DNA of 8,750 nucleotides, from positions 1-8,750 of the forward strand of contig JALSOD010000233.1 in assembly GCA_026986655.1 (NCBI GenBank), written 5' to 3'. Below, one piece after another: positions 1 to 4,961 of this stretch (position 1 is the stretch's first letter; each line of letters begins with the position of its first letter). The position numbers and the translations under genes are program-made. A model generated the notes under the pieces. That model was given only the letters and a program-made list of their open reading frames with translations. It was not told the DNA's origin and ran no database searches. This DNA is from Caldifarciminota bacterium (GTDB lineage Bacteria > Hydrothermota > Hydrothermia > B15-G9 > WFZT01).

Positions 1-1
1 G

Positions 2-448
2 AAGTTTATCAAGCCTGCAAAAGTTGCAAGAGACATGGCGCGGGATATCCTTAAAAAATGGGACGAAGAGAGAATGAGTCTTTTTTGTGAGAGTGACGAT
101 AAAATTGTCGCCAGAATATTCGATTCCATGGAATTTGAAAAACATTCAATAGAGTCCCGGATAAAAGAGGCTTTTCAAGATGTCTACAACAAATCCTTTG
201 CTCAATCACTGTATGGGGAGAGTCCAAATTTCCACAAAATATTGAAGAGAGTTTCAAATCTGAAAATAATAGGGGTTTATTTCAACATTCCGATATCTAC
301 GTGTATAAAGAGGCGGACGGAGAACCCTGAAGTTGAGAGACGGGGTGAGGGGATTGATTGGGAAGAGGTTATACTCAGGATGGTAAAGAGGTATCAGGAA
401 CCGATGATTGAGGAGGGATTTGACGAGTTAATAAAGATCGAAGAATGA
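2..448 (+). CDS. P-loop kinase-like protein, C-terminal part (5' end outside window)
   Basis: The frame is open from the left edge to a TGA at 446-448, so the gene is cut by the window; the ATG at 35 is probably internal because the frame is already coding-like before it (KFIKPAKVARD). The C-terminal 60 residues resemble the end of AAA_33/polynucleotide-kinase-type P-loop kinases: a buried strand (IIGVYFNIP), a Cys-x-x-Arg-Arg helix as in nucleotide-lid regions, then helices ending in the EEGFDELI motif typical of that family's C-terminus. The upstream SPNFHK segment could be the equivalent of the family's D-x-x-N strand end. The Walker A motif that would prove kinase identity must lie outside the window, so substrate (polynucleotide, small molecule or antibiotic) cannot be told. 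It is convergent with sucD and shares its terminator hairpin. Confidence 0.62.
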   Translation, partial: KFIKPAKVARDMARDILKKWDEERMSLFCESDDKIVARIFDSMEFEKHSIESRIKEAFQDVYNKSFAQSLYGESPNFHKILKRVSNLKIIGVYFNIPISTCIKRRTENPEVERRGEGIDWEEVILRMVKRYQEPMIEEGFDELIKIEE

Positions 449-450
449 AA

Positions 451-479
451 GGGGTGGGCTCCCTGCGGGAGCCCACCCC
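451..479. terminator. Bidirectional intrinsic terminator between convergent genes
   Basis: A perfect 13-bp inverted repeat (arms 451-463 and 467-479, 3-nt loop) begins 2 nt after the kinase-like gene's stop and lies 21 nt beyond the end of sucD. Read on the minus strand, the hairpin is followed by a T-rich run (TTTCATTCTT), fitting a sucD terminator; on the plus strand it is followed by AAAACTTTCTT, a poorer tract. The stem is very GC-rich. One hairpin probably serves both genes. Confidence 0.85.
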
Positions 480-500
480 AAAACTTTCTTCAAATTTCCT

Positions 501-1373
501 TTATTTTCCTAACTTCTCTTTTAATAGTGTCGCAACCTCTGCTGGCTCTGCAGCAACGGGTACGCCAGCAGCATTGAATGCCTTTATCTTTTCCTCTGCA
601 GTTCCTGAACTACCTGAAATAATTGCCCCAGCATGACCCATTCTTTTCTCTGGTGGAGCTGTGCGTCCTGCAATAAACGCAACAACCGGTTTGTTAAATT
701 CACTCTTTATGTACTCTGCTGCATCCTGTTCATCCGTTCCACCGATTTCTCCGATCAGCACCACAGCCTCTGTCTCTGGATCATCTTTGAACAGTTTTAG
801 AAGGTCAATAAATTTTGATCCAATGATAGGATCGCCACCGATTCCGATTGCAGTTGATTGACCAAGTCCGTTGGCAGTGAGGTGGCTTACGATCTCATAA
901 GTCAGGGTCCCACTTCTTGAAATTACGCCCACAGGACCTCTCTTGAAAATCTGACCTGGCAAGATCCCAAGCTTTGCCTCATCAGGTGTAATGAGTCCGG
1001 GACAGTTGGGCCCTATAAGCCTCGTTCCTTTTTCCTCAAGAAACCTCACGACTCTAAGCATGTCATTAACAGGAATTCCTTCGGTTATGGCAACAACGAG
1101 CTCTACCCCAGCATCTGCGGCTTCCATGATTGCATCAGCAGCAAAAGGAGCTGGCACGAAGATTACAGAAGCATTTGCACCGGTCTTTTCCACAGCCTCA
1201 TGCATTGTGTTAAAGACAGGGAGACCATCAACAGTTGTTCCACCTTTTCCCGGTGTGACTCCACCTACAACGTTTGTTCCGTACTCTCTCATTAATTTAG
1301 TATGGAAAGATCCATCTCTACCTGTAATACCCTGGACTAATACTTTTGTGTCTTTCCCAACAAGTATTGACAT
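501..1373 (-). CDS. sucD: Succinyl-CoA synthetase (ADP/GDP-forming), alpha subunit
   Basis: The 290-residue product matches the usual length (about 289 in E. coli) and is full length. It catalyses succinyl-CoA + NDP + Pi to succinate + CoA + NTP in the TCA cycle, as the CoA-binding, phosphohistidine-bearing alpha subunit. The N-terminal Rossmann CoA-binding domain carries GITGRDGSFHT (residues 15-25) and GGVTPGKGGT (37-46); GPNCPGLITP (121-130) is the conserved Cys/Pro loop; the ligase domain carries the active-site His247 in RMGHAGAI and the power-helix glycines that follow. The ATG has GGGAGG 6 nt upstream. The beta subunit gene sucC, normally directly upstream in the same operon, is absent: a divergent exported-protein gene sits there instead and sucD has its own promoter. 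The cytoplasmic enzyme needs a SucC encoded elsewhere. Confidence 0.97.
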   Translation of the reverse strand: MSILVGKDTKVLVQGITGRDGSFHTKLMREYGTNVVGGVTPGKGGTTVDGLPVFNTMHEAVEKTGANASVIFVPAPFAADAIMEAADAGVELVVAITEGIPVNDMLRVVRFLEEKGTRLIGPNCPGLITPDEAKLGILPGQIFKRGPVGVISRSGTLTYEIVSHLTANGLGQSTAIGIGGDPIIGSKFIDLLKLFKDDPETEAVVLIGEIGGTDEQDAAEYIKSEFNKPVVAFIAGRTAPPEKRMGHAGAIISGSSGTAEEKIKAFNAAGVPVAAEPAEVATLLKEKLGK

Positions 1374-1400
1374 TTATTTCCTCCCAGTGAAATTTTGCAA

Positions 1401-1430
1401 ATTGTAATTCGCAACCATTCCAAGTGTCAA
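1401..1430 (-). promoter_or_regulatory. Predicted sigma70-type promoter of sucD
   Basis: On the minus strand a consensus -35 TTGACA (1430-1425) is followed after 18 nt by TACAAT (1406-1401), which matches 5 of 6 consensus bases. The start site would be near 1394, giving a leader of about 21 nt that contains the GGGAGG ribosome binding site at 1385-1380. This supports monocistronic transcription of sucD. Confidence 0.7.
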
Positions 1431-1469
1431 GTTACTGCAGAAATTCGGGATTTTTTTGAATCATGACCT

Positions 1470-1475
1470 TATAAT
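1470..1475 (+). promoter_or_regulatory. Candidate -10 box of the OmpH-like gene
   Basis: A perfect TATAAT lies 31 nt before the GTG start. No convincing -35 hexamer is present at 16-18 nt spacing (the region is a T-run around 1451-1457) and there is no extended -10. The start site would be about 1482, with a 25-nt leader carrying GGAGGT at 1495-1500. The divergent sucD promoter lies about 40 bp to the left. Confidence 0.4.
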
Positions 1476-1506
1476 TAAATGAACTATCATCTTTGGAGGT
1501 CTACCA

Positions 1507-2454
1507 GTGAGAAAAATTTTCTACTTACTTTCAATATTTTTTGGAATAACTCTACTCCAGGCTGCAGAGGGAAATATTGGATTTGTCGACATGCAAAGGA
1601 TTGCAAACAATTACTACGATCTCCGAGAAGCAAAGAGAGAGCTCAATTCCAAGATCAGAGAATGGCAGGCAAAGAGGGATAGTTTGAAAGCCGAAATCGA
1701 CAGTCTGGAGAAGGAATTTAACAAACAGCTACCCATGCTCACTGCCGATGAAATCGTGAGAAAACAGGAAGAGATATCCAGAAAAAAACAGGAATACAAT
1801 GCCTATGTCAAAAAAATCTGGGGAGAAAATGGCGAACTTGAGAAATTCACGAAGAAGTTGGTTGATCCCTATGCCCAGAGGGTAAAGGAGGTTATTGCTA
1901 CTGTTGCGAAAAACATGGGGTACACGGCTATACTCGATAAATCTTCATCAACGGTGCTTTTTATTTCCGGTCAGGATGATATTACCCAGGCCGTGCTTCA
2001 GGAATTGAACAAAGGCACGACACCGGCTGGACCGACAAGGAAAAAATTGCTTGCCGTGTTCCCTTTTAAGGAAATGAATTCGGATGCCCATGCCGCAGGA
2101 CTTGGTGGTAAGTTGCAAAAATTGATTTACAACGGTTTCAATGGAAGTTATAAGTTTGACGTTAAACCTTTGAAGTACGTTTATGATGCAGTACAGAGTC
2201 AGGGGATCACGTCCTATGAAAATATGACCTACAATATCGCCCTAACGCTTGCCAAACAACTTGGTGTGGATTATTTCGTCTTTGGCAATGTGAAACTTTC
2301 GGGGGATCAGGTAACATTCACGGTTTATATGTACAGAACCACAGATGGTAAGAAAATTTTAGAAGATAACGCAACGGTTAAAAATGAGGATGTTGATCTG
2401 ACTGCCAAGTGTGCAGAAATAACCCACGCCATGATTATGAAATTCAAGGAATAG
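1507..2454 (+). CDS. Exported OmpH/Skp-like protein fused to a TolB-N/CsgG-like C-terminal domain
   Basis: GTG start, chosen because GGAGGT lies 6 nt upstream and a signal peptide follows at once (MRK, hydrophobic residues 4-18, likely cut after LLQA, residues 16-19). Residues 23-168 are the Skp/OmpH fold: IGFVDMQRI at the mature N-terminus, a long charged helical region about 38-130 likely to form the coiled-coil tentacles, then the closing strands GYTAILDKSSSTVLF (138-152) and a DITQAVLQEL helix. Skp-type proteins are trimeric periplasmic chaperones for outer-membrane proteins. A Gly/Pro-rich linker (170-178) leads to a second domain (180-315): KKLLAVFPFKEM, a helix, then LAKQLGVDYFVFGNVKLSGDQVTFTVYMYRT in pieces typical of TolB N-terminal/CsgG-like exported domains. 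Skp alone is about 160 residues, so this is double length. The exact role of the second domain is unknown. Confidence 0.88.
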   Translation: MRKIFYLLSIFFGITLLQAAEGNIGFVDMQRIANNYYDLREAKRELNSKIREWQAKRDSLKAEIDSLEKEFNKQLPMLTADEIVRKQEEISRKKQEYNAYVKKIWGENGELEKFTKKLVDPYAQRVKEVIATVAKNMGYTAILDKSSSTVLFISGQDDITQAVLQELNKGTTPAGPTRKKLLAVFPFKEMNSDAHAAGLGGKLQKLIYNGFNGSYKFDVKPLKYVYDAVQSQGITSYENMTYNIALTLAKQLGVDYFVFGNVKLSGDQVTFTVYMYRTTDGKKILEDNATVKNEDVDLTAKCAEITHAMIMKFKE

Positions 2455-2502
2455 TGAAGGGAGGAAATTTCACTAAAAATTGTGGTACCGCACTTTTGGC
2501 AG

Positions 2503-2517
2503 CTTTAAGTTTTAAAG
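2503..2517. terminator. Weak AT-rich hairpin between convergent ORFs
   Basis: CTTTAA (2503-2508) and TTAAAG (2512-2517) form a 6-bp stem with a 3-nt loop, located between the end of the OmpH-like gene and the end of the 30-codon minus-strand ORF. There is no clean T-tract on either side, so it is at best a weak shared terminator. Confidence 0.22.
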
Positions 2518-2530
2518 AGCAGAGGATTCT

Positions 2531-2623
2531 TTAGGGAAAGTTGATTTTCAATTCCACCTTGACAACTGATTGAGAATTTGCTACTCCAAGAATGAGTGCA
2601 GTTACAACCAAAAATTTCTTCAT
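2531..2623 (-). CDS. 30-residue putative secreted peptide, or 5' remnant of an exported-protein gene
   Basis: The ORF runs from ATG at 2623 to TAA at 2531. It has one of the best ribosome binding sites in the window: AAGGAGG at 2637-2631, 7 nt before the ATG. The product starts MKKFLVVTALILGVANS, a textbook signal peptide with likely cleavage after ANS (residue 17). What is left is only 13 residues, QSVVKVELKINFP, whose alternating hydrophobic/charged pattern looks like a single beta strand. I recognise no family. Either it is a genuine tiny exported peptide or the start of a secreted/outer-membrane protein gene whose body was lost; the frame stays open for about 28 more codons after the TAA but shows no recognisable protein. 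It is convergent with the OmpH-like gene and preceded by an unusually structured upstream region. Confidence 0.45.
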   Translation of the reverse strand: MKKFLVVTALILGVANSQSVVKVELKINFP

Positions 2624-2658
2624 GTCATAACCTCCTTTCCATATCGGTTAAGCAAAGG

Positions 2659-2674
2659 TTAAATCTGGATTTAA
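2659..2674. promoter_or_regulatory. 16-bp palindrome, candidate operator before the 30-codon ORF
   Basis: TTAAATC (2659-2665) and GATTTAA (2668-2674) are perfect inverted arms around a 2-bp centre. The site lies 36-51 nt upstream of the small ORF's ATG. A possible minus-strand -35, TTGAAA (2684-2679), lies just upstream, and a poor -10, TAACCT (2661-2656), follows at 17-nt spacing, so the palindrome would fill the promoter spacer. No strong promoter is present, and the arms are AT-rich. Confidence 0.35.
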
Positions 2675-2704
2675 ATCTTTTCAACAGGGGTACTATCCGT
2701 TCAA

Positions 2705-2759
2705 AAATCTGATTTTGATGATCAATACTGATGTTGCTGATCAATATTTCGAAATCTGA
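2705..2759. repeat. Phased short direct repeats upstream of the 30-codon ORF
   Basis: Two copies of TGATCAATA (2719-2727 and 2738-2746, 19 bp apart) are bracketed by two copies of AAATCTGA (2705-2712 and 2752-2759). The CTGA core recurs at 2709, 2728, 2737 and 2756, spacings of 19, 9 and 19 bp, close to whole helical turns. The array lies between the M24 peptidase terminator and the small ORF. It could be a multi-site operator; chance in AT-rich DNA is not excluded. Confidence 0.35.
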
Positions 2760-2779
2760 CAATGGATTGATATAAGCAA

Positions 2780-2796
2780 AAAGTTCAGAGAACCTT
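2780..2796 (-). terminator. Weak intrinsic terminator of the M24 peptidase gene
   Basis: On the minus strand AAGGTTC, loop TCT, GAACTTT forms a 7-bp stem with one G-U pair. The stem includes two bases of the TAA stop codon and runs into TTGCTTATA, so the last arm bases start the T-run. It is short and AT-rich but correctly placed. Confidence 0.42.
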
Positions 2797-3976
2797 AATC
2801 AACCCATCTTACATAGTGAATATCCTCGGGTGATGTGGTCAATTTTTCGAATCCAGTTTTTGTTACAAGGTAGGTATTCTCAATGCCCACCATACCTTCA
2901 CCGGGGAAGATAAGCTTTGGCTCGAGGGCGAAGACCATCCCAGGCTCAAGCTTCATATCAAATCCTCTTGCAATAAATGGATACTCGTCGACCTCAAGGC
3001 CCACACCGTGGCCTACGAAGCTTACCCGGTAAGGTCCGTATCCCATGAAGAATTCTCCGTATCCTACTTTTTCTGCTTCTTTTACTGCGAAATCATAAAT
3101 TTCACCTGCTGTGATATCCGGTTGGATAAGATTTTCAAGCTTGTAGAGCATCTCTCTTGTAAATTCATACGCCTTCTCCATTTTCCGGGAGATTTTCCCG
3201 ATTGCAAAGATTCTTGTCTGGTCCGAAAGATAGCCCTCAAAATTTACCATAAAATCTACATCTATTGGGACATTTTCTCTCAATGGTCTATTTGTGGCGC
3301 CGTGACCCAGGGTAGGATGGATGCCAAAACCGCCTGTCGGAGCATCGGCAAACGCGGAGACGCCCCCACTCTCATCTGAGAGTACGTGACCGAAAAATAG
3401 CTCCTGACCAAAAGCTCTCATTCTTGTTGGGCCGAGATGCCCCTTAAGTTTTGCAAGATAATCGATCAAGCTGATAAGCTCCCATTCTGTCATGCCTCTA
3501 TGTAGATGACCTTTTACCTCTTCAAGCACTTCTGCCGTTATTTTTGCAGCTTCTTTTATTTTTTCGATCTCAAAATTCGATTTTATCTTTCTTAGATCAC
3601 GAATTATTCCCGAGACGTCGATAAACTCTGCATTTGGGAAAAGTTTCTTGTATCTCCTGAAAGTTGAGACAGGGACAACATCAAACTCAAAACCCACCAC
3701 TTTGGCGTTATAGTCAGAGAGGATTTTCCCCGCCTCTTTTAAGCCTCTTATGGAAACGACTTCAATAGGAGTCTCTTCTCTCGCCCTCTCCGGGATTCTC
3801 CTCACAAAAAACGTAGGTTCATTACTGGTGGGAATAAAAAGAAATCCCTGCTGGACCGTGCCGGAAAAATAATACATGTCAACATTCTGGAGGATAAGAA
3901 CGGCGTCTATCCCCTCCATCTTTCTCTTCAAACGTGCAATTCTACCAAATACTTCTTCATCTGGAACCCATTTCAT
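2795..3976 (-). CDS. M24-family metallopeptidase (Xaa-Pro peptidase-like)
   Basis: The 393-residue product has a creatinase-type N-terminal domain (about 1-130) and a pita-bread M24 catalytic domain (about 135-385), the build of Xaa-Pro aminopeptidases and prolidases that cut peptides with proline in the second position. All five metal ligands can be placed: Asp241 and Asp252 (DFM...YLSDQTR, the canonical 11-residue spacing), His323 in VGHGVGLEVDE, Glu352 in ALEPK and Glu366 in GIENTY. Asp330 stands where many prolidases have a second His (HE-x-P), which suggests a subfamily whose preference may not be classical prolidase. There is no signal peptide, so it is cytoplasmic. The ATG at 3976 is 3 nt after the stop of the upstream SLOG gene, and its SD (TGGAGG, 3990-3985) lies inside that gene; the two are probably cotranscribed and coupled. 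A weak hairpin follows. Confidence 0.93.
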   Translation of the reverse strand: MKWVPDEEVFGRIARLKRKMEGIDAVLILQNVDMYYFSGTVQQGFLFIPTSNEPTFFVRRIPERAREETPIEVVSIRGLKEAGKILSDYNAKVVGFEFDVVPVSTFRRYKKLFPNAEFIDVSGIIRDLRKIKSNFEIEKIKEAAKITAEVLEEVKGHLHRGMTEWELISLIDYLAKLKGHLGPTRMRAFGQELFFGHVLSDESGGVSAFADAPTGGFGIHPTLGHGATNRPLRENVPIDVDFMVNFEGYLSDQTRIFAIGKISRKMEKAYEFTREMLYKLENLIQPDITAGEIYDFAVKEAEKVGYGEFFMGYGPYRVSFVGHGVGLEVDEYPFIARGFDMKLEPGMVFALEPKLIFPGEGMVGIENTYLVTKTGFEKLTTSPEDIHYVRWVD

Positions 3977-3979
3977 CCA

Positions 3980-4450
3980 TCAAACCTCCATAAAATTTCT
4001 AAATTCCTCATCAAACTCGTTAATATTTGAAAAACGAATTATTCTACCGTCTTGGAACACGTGTGGTATTTCGGGCAAATTGTACGAGAACAACGTTTTC
4101 CCCATTTTCAGTGCATAGGAAATTTCAATAAGTGTACCTTCAGAAATACCGATTGAGACCGTTACAATTCCCGTGTTAACGAGTACAAAATTGCGGATTT
4201 CGCCAATTCCTGTGGTGATCGGGATATCCACGTAAGGATTTGCAAAACTGAGGTTTTGCTCAGGCAGTATGCCGAGCGTAAGACCACCTCCCTTATTTGC
4301 ACCTTTTAGAGCTGCCTCCATAATTCCACCTTTGCCCCCTGTTGCAACAATGAAACCATTTTTTGCAAGATATTCGCCTATCTTAAATGCCATCTCATAT
4401 TCTTTTGGGGAAGGCTCAGAGGGACCTATAACGGAGATTATCTTTTTCAT
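3980..4450 (-). CDS. SLOG-fold TIGR00725-type nucleotide-binding protein
   Basis: The 156-residue product is a single Rossmann-like domain of the SLOG/LOG/DprA superfamily, closest in pattern to the TIGR00725 family. Visible motifs are ISVIGPSEPS (5-14), ATGGKGGIMEAALKGA (36-51), GGLTLGILPEQN (55-66), ANPYVDIPITTG (70-81), IRNFVLV (85-91) and the phosphate-loop region ISEGTLIEISYALKMGK (102-118). Related proteins bind nucleotides or molybdenum cofactor; members of LOG split cytokinin nucleotides, but that activity cannot be assigned here. The usual GG-x-GT loop reads GISEGT, losing one glycine. ATG at 4450 is the only usable start: TAA is in frame four codons upstream and the first beta strand begins at residue 4. 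No SD precedes it, and a weak promoter places the transcript start at or near the ATG. The M24 peptidase follows 3 nt later. Confidence 0.87.
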   Translation of the reverse strand: MKKIISVIGPSEPSPKEYEMAFKIGEYLAKNGFIVATGGKGGIMEAALKGANKGGGLTLGILPEQNLSFANPYVDIPITTGIGEIRNFVLVNTGIVTVSIGISEGTLIEISYALKMGKTLFSYNLPEIPHVFQDGRIIRFSNINEFDEEFRNFMEV

Positions 4451-4456
4451 GACTAA

Positions 4457-4485
4457 ATCTTAATACCACACTTTCTCTTAATCAA
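4457..4485 (-). promoter_or_regulatory. Candidate promoter of the SLOG-M24 unit, possibly leaderless
   Basis: On the minus strand TTGATT (4485-4480) and TAAGAT (4462-4457), each 4 of 6 to consensus, are separated by 17 nt. A start 7 nt past the -10 falls on the A of the ATG at 4450. The absence of any SD in front of this gene agrees with a leaderless transcript. The hexamers are weak, so read-through from der is a fair alternative. Confidence 0.35.
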
Positions 4486-4529
4486 CGACCTGAATCTGGA
4501 TAGAAAAAGTCAAACGGAGGAAGGACGTG

Positions 4530-4961
4530 TTAATTTATGATTCTCCTGCCTTTAGGAATCTGGTTCTTGAGACGGCCATTCCTGTAAATGGCCGAACCAA
4601 GGATATCTCCCCCGGATTTAACAATTACCTGACCCTCCTCAACCCTCTCTAACTCACCAACCTCTAAATCAAGCCCTCTAATAAACTTTTGAGCGTCTTC
4701 TTCTCCAAGAACAACCACATTCTTTCTTGCAAGGTGCCCAAAAATCTGCATTGCCGCAGTTGTCCATTTAAACCCCTTTTTTGAAACCCTCAGGAAGCGA
4801 ATTCCCCTCCTTTTGAAGACCTTTAAATCAAAATTTTCCATCTCTTTCGAGGTTATCCAGATGTCCGATTGAATGTAAAATGCGTAACTTTCAAATTGAT
4901 CAGGAGAAATCCCGAACCTTTCTTCTATGTATTTCAGCCCTTTTTTGAGGGTTGAGTCCAT
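4530..4961 (-). CDS. PUA-domain RNA-binding protein, NIP7-like
   Basis: The 143-residue product ends in a PUA-type domain (about 88-143): an acidic stretch and FIRGLDLEVGELERV, then a turn GQVIVKSGGDILGSAIY and the closing QIPKGRRI. The first part (about 28-85) reads IQSDIWITSKEM, RRGIRFLRVSKKGFKWTTAAMQIFG and ARKNVVVL, the pattern I associate with the pre-PUA region of NIP7/UPF0113 proteins and PUA-tailed RNA methyltransferases; no methyltransferase domain is present. Expected role: cytoplasmic RNA (rRNA) binding. The ATG overlaps the der stop codon by one base (TAATG), with AGGAGG 5 nt upstream inside der, so translation is coupled to the ribosome-assembly GTPase, which supports a ribosome-biogenesis job. 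The RNA target and exact family are inference. Confidence 0.78.
   Translation of the reverse strand: MDSTLKKGLKYIEERFGISPDQFESYAFYIQSDIWITSKEMENFDLKVFKRRGIRFLRVSKKGFKWTTAAMQIFGHLARKNVVVLGEEDAQKFIRGLDLEVGELERVEEGQVIVKSGGDILGSAIYRNGRLKNQIPKGRRIIN

Noticed and set aside
51..257. Minus-strand ORF of 68 codons
   Set aside because: It is antisense to the kinase-like gene and has no ribosome site or recognisable protein.
445..1407. Three plus-strand ORFs (445-636, 661-861, 991-1407)
   Set aside because: They are antisense to sucD, whose protein is conserved and full length; their products are Ser/Thr/Pro-rich shadow sequences without recognisable domains.
1479..1799. ORFs at 1479-1682 (+) and 1614-1799 (-)
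   Set aside because: Both overlap the OmpH-like coding sequence in other frames; the real gene has a signal peptide and a better SD.
2455..2530. Second small gene after the OmpH-like gene (GGGAGG at 2459-2464)
   Set aside because: The SD-like GGGAGG is followed only by very short frames with no ATG at suitable spacing.
3008..4463. Plus-strand ORFs at 3008-3379, 3876-4118 and 4269-4463
   Set aside because: They are antisense shadows of the M24 and SLOG genes.
4451..4529. Terminator after the PUA gene
   Set aside because: No stable hairpin is visible before the TTTTT run on the minus strand (4508-4504), so no termination site was called.
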